Assembly (NCBI GenBank): GCA_946537835.1
Contig: CAMNGB010000003.1
Span: 1-43,888 of the forward strand
Source: an uncultured Erysipelotrichaceae bacterium
GTDB lineage: Bacteria > Bacillota_I > Bacilli_A > Erysipelotrichales > Erysipelotrichaceae
Direction: 5' to 3'
DNA: 43,888 nucleotides
This document shows positions 7,986 through 17,975 of the stretch, one piece after another. The notes under the pieces were generated by a model. It was not told where the DNA came from and ran no database searches. It worked only from the letters and a program-made list of their open reading frames with translations. The stretch's first letter is position 1. Each line of letters begins with the position of its first letter. The position numbers and the translations under genes were made by a program.

Positions 7986-9287
7986 TCAGAAGGATTTCTT
8001 TGTTTCCGGAGCCTTAATCAGTTCCTGACCGCCCATATACGGACGCAGGGGTTCCGGAATACGGATCGTTCCGTCTTCATTCAGGTTATTTTCAAGGAAT
8101 GCAATCAGCATACGCGGCGGAGCAACTACGGTATTGTTCAGTGTATGTGCGAAATAATTGCCGTTTTCTCCCTTGATGCGGATACCGAGTCTTCTTGCCT
8201 GGGCATCACCCAGGTTGCTGCAGCTTCCGACCTCAAAGTATTTCTTCTGACGCGGAGACCAGGCCTCAACGTCACAGCTCTTGACCTTCAGGTCTGCCAG
8301 GTCACCTGAACAGCATTCCAGTGTTCTTACCGGAATATCCAGGGAACGGAAGAATTCGACACTGTTCTTCCAGAGCTGATCATACCAGTACGGAGAATCT
8401 TCCGGCTCGCACACAACAACCATTTCCTGCTTTTCAAACTGATGCACACGATACAGACCGCGCTCTTCAATGCCGTGCGCACCGACTTCCTTGCGGAAAC
8501 ACGGGCTGTAGCTGGTCAGTGTATAGGGAAGATCTTCCTTTTTCAGAATCTGACCCATGAAACGGCCAATCATGGAATGTTCCGATGTACCGATCAGATA
8601 CAGGTCTTCTCCTTCGATCTTGTACATCATATTCTGCATTTCCGCAAAGCTCATGACACCGTTGACTACACTGCCGTGAATCATGAACGGCGGAATGAAA
8701 TATTCAAAGCCGCGGTTGATCATGAAATCACGGGCATAGGACAGAATCGAAGAATGCAGTCTGGCAATATCACCTTTCAGATAATAGAAGCCGTTGCCGG
8801 ATGTTCTTCCGGCACTGTCAAGGTCAATGCCCGCGACTTTTTCGATAATATCGATATGATACGGAATTTCATAATCCGGAACGACCGGATCGCCGTATTT
8901 CTGAATTTCTACATTTTCAGAGTCATCTTTGCCAATCGGAACAGACGGATCGATGATATTCGGAATGACCATCATTCTTTCCCGGATATCCGCTTCCAGC
9001 TTCTGTTCAAGAACTTCCAGGTCTTCCAGTTCCTGACCGATATTCTTGACCTGCTGCTTGACCTGTTCGGCTTCTTCTTTCTTGCCTTCCTTCATCAGAC
9101 CGCCGATCTGTTTGGACAGGCGGTTGCGGTCGGCTCTCAGACCGTCGCCCTTTGTCTTTGCGGCACGATACTGAGTATCCATTTCTGCTACTTCATCAAC
9201 CAGTACAAGTTTTTCATCCTGAAACTTCTTTCTGATGTTTTCCTTTACGAGTTCGGGATTTTCACGAATCAGTTTAATGTCTATCAT
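7986..9287 (-). CDS. serS: Seryl-tRNA synthetase
   Basis: SerRS charges tRNA-Ser (and tRNA-Sec where present). The 433-aa protein has the N-terminal antiparallel coiled-coil arm (about residues 30-105, highly charged with K/E repeats) that grips the long variable arm of tRNA-Ser. The class II core follows: TSEHSMIG, motif 2 around FRKEVGAHG, and motif 3 at the end (NTVVAPPRMLIAFLENN). The GGAGG site at the start codon is strong. Expression is controlled by the T-box leader directly upstream, and the gene ends in the parS-bearing terminator. Confidence 0.98.
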   Translation of the reverse strand: MIDIKLIRENPELVKENIRKKFQDEKLVLVDEVAEMDTQYRAAKTKGDGLRADRNRLSKQIGGLMKEGKKEEAEQVKQQVKNIGQELEDLEVLEQKLEADIRERMMVIPNIIDPSVPIGKDDSENVEIQKYGDPVVPDYEIPYHIDIIEKVAGIDLDSAGRTSGNGFYYLKGDIARLHSSILSYARDFMINRGFEYFIPPFMIHGSVVNGVMSFAEMQNMMYKIEGEDLYLIGTSEHSMIGRFMGQILKKEDLPYTLTSYSPCFRKEVGAHGIEERGLYRVHQFEKQEMVVVCEPEDSPYWYDQLWKNSVEFFRSLDIPVRTLECCSGDLADLKVKSCDVEAWSPRQKKYFEVGSCSNLGDAQARRLGIRIKGENGNYFAHTLNNTVVAPPRMLIAFLENNLNEDGTIRIPEPLRPYMGGQELIKAPETKKSF

Positions 9288-9302
9288 TTCTTACCTCCGA
9301 AT

Positions 9303-9531
9303 AAAAAAACGCCCCTGCATAAAGGGACGATAATCAGCCGCGGTGCCACCCTTCTTGTATAAATTGTTTCCCGTGAAACAATTTATACCTCTCATCATTG
9401 CGGATAACGGCCGCAGCCGGAAATGACTGGTTTCACTCCGAGGCGGATTCGGTCTTTTCTGTGCCGGTTTTCATCCTCCACCGGCTTTCTGTCTGCTACA
9501 GTCCAGACGTACTTTTCCTCATCATTGCGTT
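9303..9531 (-). promoter_or_regulatory. T-box riboswitch leader of serS
   Basis: The minus-strand leader carries the T-box sequence GGGTGGCACCGCGG (9351-9338), which pairs with the acceptor end of uncharged tRNA. It is followed by an intrinsic terminator, CGTCCC...GGGGCG plus seven T (9329-9303), and then the serS ribosome binding site. Upstream are a GATGAGGAAAAGTA segment typical of the base of stem I and a stem-I-like hairpin GCCGG...CCGGC. A 14-bp stem, positions 9388-9357, precedes the T-box in the place of stem III. The specifier is expected to be a serine codon; a UCC in the segment near 9445 is a candidate, but I could not fix it by eye. Confidence 0.93.
9365..9380. promoter_or_regulatory. 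Near-consensus parS-like site in the T-box stem
   Basis: TGTTTCCCGTGAAACA differs from the parS consensus at one base (central CACGTG reads CCCGTG). It forms the upper part of the 32-nt inverted repeat 9357-9388 (14-bp arms, 4-base loop) that is also stem III of the serS T-box leader. Whether ParB binds is unknown, since the changed base lies in the palindrome core. Confidence 0.45.
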
Positions 9532-9537
9532 ATAAAA

Positions 9538-9566
9538 ATTAAAACATTGCAAAAATGAATTGTCAA
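9538..9566 (-). promoter_or_regulatory. Promoter of serS
   Basis: TTGACA (9566-9561) and TTTAAT (9543-9538) are spaced by 17 bases and would start the T-box leader near 9531. The -35 element is one arm of the inverted repeat TTGTCAAGAATTGACAA (9560-9576), so a plus-strand TTGACA (9570-9575) faces the opposite way towards the small ORF. Confidence 0.7.
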
Positions 9567-9630
9567 GAATTGACAAAAGTGCTAGTATCTTTAGTGGAAT
9601 ATTACAATCATTTTAGAAACGGACTAAATC

Positions 9631-9840
9631 ATGCCAAAAAAATCACAGTATAAACGCAAACTTGAGTACAACAACACTTACAATCGCAATAACTACAGAT
9701 CCTTTTCTGTACGCTTCAACAACAAATCCGAAACAGACATCATTGAATGGCTGGAAAAGAAGGAATTTGTCAAAGCTTATCTGACCGGTCTGATCAAGGC
9801 CGATATGGAAGCCTCAAAAAATAACGGTGGAACTGACTGA
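9631..9840 (+). CDS. Small ribbon-helix-helix-like protein
   Basis: This 69-aa basic protein starts with a lysine/asparagine-rich tail and then has SFSVRFNNKSETDIIEWLEKKEFVKAYLTGLIKADM. The pattern is a short beta strand followed by two helices, as in small ribbon-helix-helix proteins of Firmicutes and their mobile elements. It would be a DNA-binding regulator if that reading is right; no partner gene is adjacent. It is the only plus-strand gene left of the origin, divergent from serS and convergent with the TIR gene. No clear ribosome binding site precedes the ATG. A strong terminator follows, which supports a real transcription unit. Confidence 0.7.
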   Translation: MPKKSQYKRKLEYNNTYNRNNYRSFSVRFNNKSETDIIEWLEKKEFVKAYLTGLIKADMEASKNNGGTD

Positions 9841-9850
9841 TAAAGATTGA

Positions 9851-9879
9851 AAGCATTGTCAGTGACAATGCTTTTTTTA
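9851..9879 (+). terminator. Terminator of the small RHH-like gene
   Basis: AGCATTGT and ACAATGCT form an 8-10-bp stem around CAGTG, followed by seven T. The T run overlaps the stop codon of the convergent TIR gene. The opposite strand has a weaker U tract, so it may serve both. Confidence 0.85.
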
Positions 9880-11349
9880 TGGTTTCATTTTTCCTGATCC
9901 GTCTTTGTTGATGATATAGAATGTATTGTCATCCTTATTCTGATAATAGATTCTGTCACCGCTCACACAGATATTTCTTGATTTTTCTTCATTGATCAAT
10001 CGGAATCCGAGACCGTCTGTCTGCAGATATGCCATATATGTATCGCGGGCACCGCTGTATCCGTATATTCCGTCTTCCGTAACATTAATATAGTAGATAT
10101 AGTCGCTGTACAGATCAGTGATTTCGCCGGTTGTCAGATCATAGGAGGTAAAATAGTTCGTTACAAGATCATTGAAATACAGACAGTTTCCGGCAATGGT
10201 CATCCCTTCGACTTTATGATCCAGCATGCACTGAAGATTGTTTCCGTCCATATCGGCCCGGTAAAGATTGCCGTTGTCATCCTGATTGGAAAAATACATA
10301 TAATTGCCGTCCAGACACAGTGAATATGTTTTTTCCAGCGTATTTTCCAGTTTCACATCACGGCCGTCTGTATTCATTGAATACAGATGCAGGGAATCCT
10401 GGCTGTCTTTGTAATAGATTTTGTCACCGATTATCATGACATCTTCCGTCATGCCGTAATGCAGTGTTTCCTCTGCAGTTCCGTCGGTTTTGATTCTTTT
10501 GATGGCCGGATTGACAGAACTGGTATTGAAATAAACATACCCTTCAGAAACGCTGATGCATGCGGCCGGTTCTTCGCTCAGAACCCTGACTCCGCTGCCG
10601 TCCGGATTCATGCGGCATAGTTTATATCCGTCATTGGAACGGTAATAATAGTACGTTCCGTCCGTTGTCATATAGCCGCCGCTCTGCAGATTTCCCTGAG
10701 AATTTCCGACGGTATATGTTTCGGTAATATCCTGACTGATATGATCGGATATGACAGCAGCCGGCTCTGCTGTTCCGGTATCAGCTGTTTCTTCTCCCCC
10801 TTTCGGTTTCATCAGGAAGATTCCGGCAATGACTGCCGCAATGACAGCGATACCGGCAATAATATACAGCATATAATTCTTTTTCTTTGCCGGAACTGCC
10901 GGCTGTTTCATTTCGCTGACAGGAATCTCTGTCTCTATGCCGTCCATCTGATCTTTCAGAGCCCGGCACAGACGATACAGATTATTGATTGACTGTTCCA
11001 TATCACCGTCAATTGCATCAAGCCAGTGCACCGTAGACAGATAATACTTCATTCCGGCAGCCGGTTCTTCCTTTGTCAGACGGAACGGAACGATCGTTAC
11101 TCCTTCACTGACCGCATTGTTGACTTCTCTCAATACCTGTTTCGATATGTTGGAATCCTTTGTAAAAATCAGAACCATGATCTTTGTTTCGGAAATCGCC
11201 CTGATGATGGATTCAGCCCAGTCGGCTCCGGGTGTAATATCGCGCGGTGCATACCAGCAGCGCAGTCCGTTGTTCTCAAAACAGGAACAGACCGCATCAG
11301 CTGTTGTTTTGTCTATGTGCGAATAACTGATAAACACATCGTGATTCAT
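9877..11349 (-). CDS. Membrane-anchored TIR-domain protein with C-terminal beta-propeller-like region
   Basis: Residues 1-140 are a TIR domain: the BB-loop side begins DVFISYSHID (4-13), WYAPRDITPG (32-41) is the typical bacterial motif, and E75 in LREVNNAV sits where the NADase glutamate lies in catalytic TIRs. A basic linker leads to one transmembrane helix at 159-180. Residues 200-490 hold repeated tyrosine-rich strands (YYYYRSND, YVYFNTSS, KIYYKDSQ, YMYFSNQD, CLYFNDLV, RIYYQNKD), a DUF5050-like propeller pattern that would lie outside the cell. This suggests an extracellular sensor coupled to a cytoplasmic TIR; whether the TIR cleaves NAD or only binds partners is not shown. It is 12 bp downstream of the lipoprotein gene. 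Confidence 0.85.
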   Translation of the reverse strand: MNHDVFISYSHIDKTTADAVCSCFENNGLRCWYAPRDITPGADWAESIIRAISETKIMVLIFTKDSNISKQVLREVNNAVSEGVTIVPFRLTKEEPAAGMKYYLSTVHWLDAIDGDMEQSINNLYRLCRALKDQMDGIETEIPVSEMKQPAVPAKKKNYMLYIIAGIAVIAAVIAGIFLMKPKGGEETADTGTAEPAAVISDHISQDITETYTVGNSQGNLQSGGYMTTDGTYYYYRSNDGYKLCRMNPDGSGVRVLSEEPAACISVSEGYVYFNTSSVNPAIKRIKTDGTAEETLHYGMTEDVMIIGDKIYYKDSQDSLHLYSMNTDGRDVKLENTLEKTYSLCLDGNYMYFSNQDDNGNLYRADMDGNNLQCMLDHKVEGMTIAGNCLYFNDLVTNYFTSYDLTTGEITDLYSDYIYYINVTEDGIYGYSGARDTYMAYLQTDGLGFRLINEEKSRNICVSGDRIYYQNKDDNTFYIINKDGSGKMKP

Positions 11350-11361
11350 AGTGACTCCCTG

Positions 11362-11886
11362 TCAGTCTGTAATTTTGCCTTCGTTCATATCATAGTGAAG
11401 TGTATAGTGTTCACCATTCCAGTTGAATTCCACAACGATAACGGTTCCTTCCTGATGTACTTTGATGTCTTCTGCCCCTCCGGAATATCCTTCCACATGA
11501 CTGAATGCCGCATTGATAGCCTGTTCCATCGGATCAGCTGCCTCTCTGGTTTTCTGAATCACTTCTTCCGGTATATTATGTTCTGTCATTTCGCCGGTAT
11601 ACTGATTGATTTTGCAGAAGTATTCAGTACCTTCAACAGTAAAGCTGATTTTGACATTATCTTCATTATCAGGAACTGAAATATGTACATTGTCTATTTT
11701 GGAAAGTGTCAGGCCCAGCTGATTCATTGACTGATCAAGCATTTCTTCGCTGCTCAGTGCTTTTTTGACTGTTTCCGAAACGGTTTCTTCTGCCGGTTTT
11801 TCGTTTCCTGTCTCCGGTTTCGGACTTCTGCAGGCACTGCACATCAAAACAGATGCCAGTAATAATAAAAGCTTTTTCATTTTCAC
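11362..11886 (-). CDS. PepSY-like lipoprotein
   Basis: The 174-aa product begins with a lysine-rich n-region and a leucine-rich core, with a likely lipid-attachment cysteine at C19 (MCSAC; cysteine at -3 is unusual for a lipobox). A glutamate/proline-rich spacer follows. Two PepSY-like strands end in YFCKINQYTGEM (about 89-100) and YTLHYDMNEGKITD at the C-terminus, the form in which PepSY domains end ('Y.v.id..tGev'). It is probably extracellular and anchored. It is transcribed with the TIR gene and precedes it, so the two may act as a pair. The function is not known. Confidence 0.75.
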   Translation of the reverse strand: MKMKKLLLLLASVLMCSACRSPKPETGNEKPAEETVSETVKKALSSEEMLDQSMNQLGLTLSKIDNVHISVPDNEDNVKISFTVEGTEYFCKINQYTGEMTEHNIPEEVIQKTREAADPMEQAINAAFSHVEGYSGGAEDIKVHQEGTVIVVEFNWNGEHYTLHYDMNEGKITD

Positions 11887-11928
11887 TCCCTTCTCTGATT
11901 ATCATTAACAGAGCATTGCTTAATTTCA

Positions 11929-11937
11929 GTATAGCAA
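11929..11937 (-). promoter_or_regulatory. Extended -10 promoter of the lipoprotein-TIR operon
   Basis: TGCTATACT on the minus strand is an extended -10 element (TGnTATACT). No good -35 is seen 17 bases upstream, which extended -10 promoters do not need. The GGGAG ribosome binding site of the lipoprotein gene follows. Confidence 0.55.
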
Positions 11938-11968
11938 TATAAGTTAAAAAAACATGCAGACATATAAA

Positions 11969-12009
11969 AACAGATATGAAATACATATCAGAATGCTTTC
12001 ATATCTGTT
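11969..12009 (-). terminator. Terminator of the gyrBA transcript
   Basis: AACAGATATGAAA and TTTCATATCTGTT form a 13-bp inverted repeat with a 15-base loop, 8 bp after the gyrA stop, followed on the minus strand by TTTATATG. Confidence 0.75.
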
Positions 12010-12016
12010 TTCTGTT

Positions 12017-14506
12017 CTATTCTTCCGTTGTTTCTTCTTCCGTTTCCTCTGCTTCCGGTTCGAGAATGGCAACCGTGGATACCTTCTGATCATCCTTGAC
12101 ATTGATGACCTTGACACCCTGAGCCGAACGGCTGTAGACAGATACCTGCGTCAGCGTAATTCTGATGACAATGCCGGAATCGGTCATGATCATGCAGTCT
12201 TCATCGCCGCTGACTGCTTTCATACATACAAGCGGTCCTGTCTTGTCCGTGACATTGACGGTCTTGACACCCTTGGCACCTCTTGAAGTCATGCGGTAGT
12301 CATCCAGCGGAGACTTTTTGCCGTAGCCTTTTTCGGTAATCGTAAGAATATATCTTCCTTCCGAATCGGTAGCCATGCCGATGACGGTTCCGCCGTCGGT
12401 ATTGAATCCCTTGACGCCTCTGGCAGTACGGCCGAGCGGACGGATATAGTCTTCCTTAAACCTGACAGCCTTGCCGTTGGATCCGGCAATGATAATTTCA
12501 TTGCTGCCGGTCGTTCCTTTGACAAATGCCAGTTCATCATCTTCGGAAAGCCTGATGGCAATCTTGCCATTGCGGTTGATGTTGTAGAATTCGGAGATTT
12601 CCGTTCTCTTTACAATACCGTTCTTTGTCGCAAAGAATAGATATTTTACATTCTCGTCTTCGGTATACGGAACCAGAGCACGGATTTTCTCGTTTCTGTT
12701 CATCTGCAGCAGGTTGATGACCGGAATGCCCTTGCTGGTACGGCTGAATTCAGGCACATTGTATCCCTTCATGCGGAATACCCGGCCGGTGTCGGTAAAT
12801 ACCAGCAGGAAGTCATGTGTCGACATGGAAATGACCTGATCAGTCACATCATCCTTGTTCAGTTCCATTCCCTTGATGCCCTTGCCGCCGCGGTTCTGCA
12901 CACGGTAGGAATCTGTTGTCATGCGCTTGATATAGCCGTTGGCAGAAAGGCTGATCATGATATTCTCAACCGGAATCAGATCTTCGTCTTCCATATCTGC
13001 CGGTGCATCGATGATTTCGGAGCGGCGCGGATTGCTGTATTTATCCTTGATGGCAAGCAGTTCTTCCTTAATGATTTCAAGAACTCTGTGATGATTTGCC
13101 AGAATATCCTTGTAATCGGCAATCTTTACCAGCAGATCCTGATATTCATTTTCGATTTTCTGCCGTTCCAGACCGGTCAGACGGCGGAACTGCATATCAA
13201 GAATTGCCTTGGCCTGGATTTCATCAAGTCCGAAACCTTCCATCAGACGCGGCATTGCCTCATTGGCATCACGGGAATCACGGATCGTATGAATGATGGC
13301 ATCCAGATTGTCTACGGCAATGCGCAGACCTTCCAGGATATGTGCCCTGTCTTCTGCCTTTTTCAGATCATATCTGGTTCTTCTGACAATGACATCTTCC
13401 TGATGGGCAAGATATCCCTTGATCATATCGATCATGCTTGCCTGGCGGGGAATGCCGTTGAACAGAACAACGTTGTTGACGCCGAAGTTCGACTGCAGCG
13501 GCGTCAGCTTGTACAGCTGATTGAGCAGCACTTCCGGCTGAACGTCCTTGCGCAGTTCCATGACAACACGGACACCGTTCATATTGCTGGATTCATCACG
13601 GAGATCGGTAATTCCTTCAATGACCTTGTCCCTGGCAAGAGAGGCAATGCGTTCTATCATGCTGGCCTTGTTGACCATATAGGGAATCTCATAGACAACG
13701 ATTCTCTTCTTGCCGTTCGGCATATCTTCGATATTTGTCTTGGCCCGCATGATGACACTGCCGCGGCCGGTTTCAAATGCCTGACGGATACCGCTTCTTC
13801 CGAGAATATATCCGCCGGTCGGGAAGTCCGGACCTTTGATATATTCCATCAGTTCGGTTGTTGTCATTTCCGGATTGTTCATGACGGCAATGACACCGTC
13901 GATTGTTTCACCGAGGTTATGCGGTGCAACATTGGTAGCCATGCCGACAGCGATACCGGTGGAGCCGTTGACAATCAGATTCGGAAAACGGGCCGGCAGA
14001 ACAGTCGGTTCTGTTTCCTCATTGTCATAGTTCGGTTCCATATCCACGGTTTCCTTGTCCAGATCTCTCAGCATTTCCACTGCAATCTTGGACATTCTGG
14101 CTTCCGTGTAACGCATGGCTGCAGCACCGTCGCCGTCCATGGAACCGAAGTTTCCGTGACCGTCAACAAGTGTTTCGCGCATATTCCAGTTCTGTGCCAT
14201 ATATACCAGGGCACCGTAGATGGAACTGTCACCGTGCGGATGATATTTACCCATCGTGTCACCGACAATACGTGCACACTTGCGGTGCGGCTTGTCAGGA
14301 CCGTTGTTCATTTCATGCATGGCATAGAGAATTCTTCTCTGTACCGGTTTCAGGCCGTCTCTTACATCAGGAAGAGCTCTGGCTACGATTACTGACATGG
14401 AATAGTCAATGAAGTCTCTCTTCATTTCCTCTGTCAGATTTGTTTCGGAAATATGACCCGGATCAAATTTTGTTTCGTCAAATTCCATAAAATCATCAAG
14501 ACCCAT
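12017..14506 (-). CDS. gyrA: DNA gyrase subunit A
   Basis: GyrA cuts and rejoins DNA as part of the A2B2 gyrase. The 829-aa product carries the catalytic tyrosine Y133 (AAMRYTEARMS). The GyrA-box-like sequence QNRGGKG marks the start of the C-terminal pinwheel, supporting gyrase rather than topoisomerase IV. The quinolone pocket reads HGDSSIYGALVYMAQ: S94 is the usual serine (E. coli S83), but the position of E. coli D87 is G98. The C-terminus is an acidic EETEEETTEE tail. A strong AGGAGG site precedes the ATG, 17 bp after gyrB, so the two are one operon. Confidence 0.98.
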   Translation of the reverse strand: MGLDDFMEFDETKFDPGHISETNLTEEMKRDFIDYSMSVIVARALPDVRDGLKPVQRRILYAMHEMNNGPDKPHRKCARIVGDTMGKYHPHGDSSIYGALVYMAQNWNMRETLVDGHGNFGSMDGDGAAAMRYTEARMSKIAVEMLRDLDKETVDMEPNYDNEETEPTVLPARFPNLIVNGSTGIAVGMATNVAPHNLGETIDGVIAVMNNPEMTTTELMEYIKGPDFPTGGYILGRSGIRQAFETGRGSVIMRAKTNIEDMPNGKKRIVVYEIPYMVNKASMIERIASLARDKVIEGITDLRDESSNMNGVRVVMELRKDVQPEVLLNQLYKLTPLQSNFGVNNVVLFNGIPRQASMIDMIKGYLAHQEDVIVRRTRYDLKKAEDRAHILEGLRIAVDNLDAIIHTIRDSRDANEAMPRLMEGFGLDEIQAKAILDMQFRRLTGLERQKIENEYQDLLVKIADYKDILANHHRVLEIIKEELLAIKDKYSNPRRSEIIDAPADMEDEDLIPVENIMISLSANGYIKRMTTDSYRVQNRGGKGIKGMELNKDDVTDQVISMSTHDFLLVFTDTGRVFRMKGYNVPEFSRTSKGIPVINLLQMNRNEKIRALVPYTEDENVKYLFFATKNGIVKRTEISEFYNINRNGKIAIRLSEDDELAFVKGTTGSNEIIIAGSNGKAVRFKEDYIRPLGRTARGVKGFNTDGGTVIGMATDSEGRYILTITEKGYGKKSPLDDYRMTSRGAKGVKTVNVTDKTGPLVCMKAVSGDEDCMIMTDSGIVIRITLTQVSVYSRSAQGVKVINVKDDQKVSTVAILEPEAEETEEETTEE

Positions 14507-14523
14507 TGTGCGCTCCTCCTTTC

Positions 14524-16509
<1,986 letters not shown>

Positions 16510-16512
16510 TCG

Positions 16513-17601
16513 TTACCTCCGGGCAGTTTCCAGTCTGCCTTGATGGATATAAAACTCTTTATAATGAACATTTTTCATATGTTCCGGTATTTCCGTTGCC
16601 GTAATGACACACTGATAGGTATCATTGACCATTTCCAGAAGCTTCTTCTGACGGCTCATATCCAGTTCCGAAAGCACATCATCCAGCAGAAGCACCGGAC
16701 TCTTTCCTGTTTCGGAGCGGATATATTTCAGCAGGGCCATTTTAAATGCCAGCATGACCATGCGCTTCTGACCCTGGCTGGCTGTCTGGGTCAGATCCTT
16801 TTCATCAATGCGGAAGATCATGTCCTCACGATGGATGCCTGATGTTGAGACGTGATTTTCAAGATCGCGGCTGCGGCATGTACGGTACATGTTCTGCAGT
16901 GTTTCCAGTGTGCATTCTTCCTCATCGATGCAGCATTTATAGCGGATATTGACATTGATGTCATCTTCCGACAGTTCGTGATACAGATCCGTGATCTGAT
17001 GATTGATCCTCTGAATAAAGCTTCTTCTCATTTCGATGATCAGCAGCTGTTCCTTTGCCATCTGTTCATCCAGAATATCCAGATAGGTCTCATCCACGGA
17101 ATGATTCTTCAGAAGACTGTTTCTTTCCCGCAGAAAATTCTGATAGCGGTTCAGTGCCAGAAGATATTTCGAAGAAATCTTCGTAATCTCCTGGTTCATG
17201 ACCTTTCTTCTTTCCTTCGGCATGTCATTGAACAGATACAGATCATCCGGTGAAAAGATGACAACATTGAGAAGACCGATAAAATCCGAAGATTTCTTTA
17301 CCGGATATCTGTTGACAAGCAGTGTCTTTCCGTGCGGATGAATCACCGCTCCGAGTTCCCTGCTTTCTTCACCGTTCCGGAATGTGCATCTGATCTCCGC
17401 AAACGGCATATCTTCCCTGATCAGTTTCTTTTCATTGAGAATCCGGTGTGATCTCGTCAGTGACAGATAGACAATGCTCTCAAGAAGATTTGTCTTTCCC
17501 TGGGCATTCCTGCCGCTGATGACATTCAGTTTCGGATCAAATGCAATTTCAAGATTTTCATAATTCCTGAAATTGCGCAGCTTCAGCGTTTCGATAATCA
17601 T
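16513..17601 (-). CDS. recF: DNA replication and repair protein RecF
   Basis: RecF is an SMC-like ATPase that binds at gaps and helps RecOR load RecA. The 362-aa product has Walker A in SGRNAQGKTNLLES (about residues 29-42), the ABC-type signature in TASQGQKRMVMLAFK near 265 and Walker B in VLLLDDVLSELD near 303. Its start overlaps the yaaA stop by 4 bases (ATGA). Together with yaaA and gyrBA it forms one unit driven by the promoter at 17872-17844. Confidence 0.97.
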   Translation of the reverse strand: MIIETLKLRNFRNYENLEIAFDPKLNVISGRNAQGKTNLLESIVYLSLTRSHRILNEKKLIREDMPFAEIRCTFRNGEESRELGAVIHPHGKTLLVNRYPVKKSSDFIGLLNVVIFSPDDLYLFNDMPKERRKVMNQEITKISSKYLLALNRYQNFLRERNSLLKNHSVDETYLDILDEQMAKEQLLIIEMRRSFIQRINHQITDLYHELSEDDINVNIRYKCCIDEEECTLETLQNMYRTCRSRDLENHVSTSGIHREDMIFRIDEKDLTQTASQGQKRMVMLAFKMALLKYIRSETGKSPVLLLDDVLSELDMSRQKKLLEMVNDTYQCVITATEIPEHMKNVHYKEFYIHQGRLETARR

Positions 17602-17801
17602 TCAGATATCTCATACTTTCTGCCGCCGACTGTCACAACATCACCGGGATACAGCTTCCTGCCCCGCCTTTTTTCCGTTTCTCCGTTGACGAGAATTTCA
17701 TTATCGGCAATAAAATATTTTGCCTCCCCGCCGGAAGACACAATATCCTTCATTTTCAGAAACTGCTGCAAGGTTATATAGTTTTTCTGTTCATTGCTCA
17801 T
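17598..17801 (-). CDS. yaaA: S4-domain RNA-binding protein YaaA
   Basis: This 67-aa protein is the small S4-domain protein found between dnaN and recF across Firmicutes, linked in B. subtilis to late 50S ribosome assembly. The alpha-L motif runs from ITLQQFLKM through GEAKYFIADNEILVNGETEKRRGRKLYPGD. A GGGAG site lies 9 bases before the ATG. It heads the yaaA-recF-gyrB-gyrA operon. Confidence 0.92.
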   Translation of the reverse strand: MSNEQKNYITLQQFLKMKDIVSSGGEAKYFIADNEILVNGETEKRRGRKLYPGDVVTVGGRKYEISE

Positions 17802-17843
17802 TAAAAAAAACTCCCTTTTTCATAACGGTAAAACGTCTTCCTT

Positions 17844-17872
17844 ATTATATTATAAAAGAGCCTTTTTCTCAA
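17844..17872 (-). promoter_or_regulatory. Promoter of yaaA-recF-gyrBA
   Basis: TTGAGA (17872-17867) and TATAAT (17849-17844) are separated by exactly 17 bases. Transcription would begin near 17837, giving a short leader before yaaA. It lies just after the dnaN terminator, so the operon is independent of dnaA-dnaN. Confidence 0.85.
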
Positions 17873-17886
17873 CTTTTCAGACAATC

Positions 17887-17915
17887 AAAAAATGGCTGTT
17901 TCAAGCCATTTTTTT
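17887..17915 (-). terminator. Terminator of dnaN
   Basis: AATGGCT and AGCCATT form a 7-bp stem (extended by flanking A-T pairs) followed by T residues on both strands. A second weaker hairpin, CCGG...CCGG (17940-17958), lies between it and the dnaN stop. Confidence 0.75.
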
Positions 17916-17975
17916 AACTTTTTCATTGTTTTTTTTCAGGCCGGGTTTTCCCATCCGGAAATCGTTGTTTTTTCC

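Noticed and set aside
12815-14395. Long plus-strand open frame antisense to gyrA (526 codons)
   Set aside because: It lies wholly inside gyrA, has no ribosome binding site, no recognisable domain and a composition expected from a shadow frame.
17791-17823. Ten-codon leader ORF (MKKGVFFNEQ) before yaaA
   Set aside because: It overlaps the yaaA start, has a poorly spaced ribosome binding site and no regulatory codon pattern.
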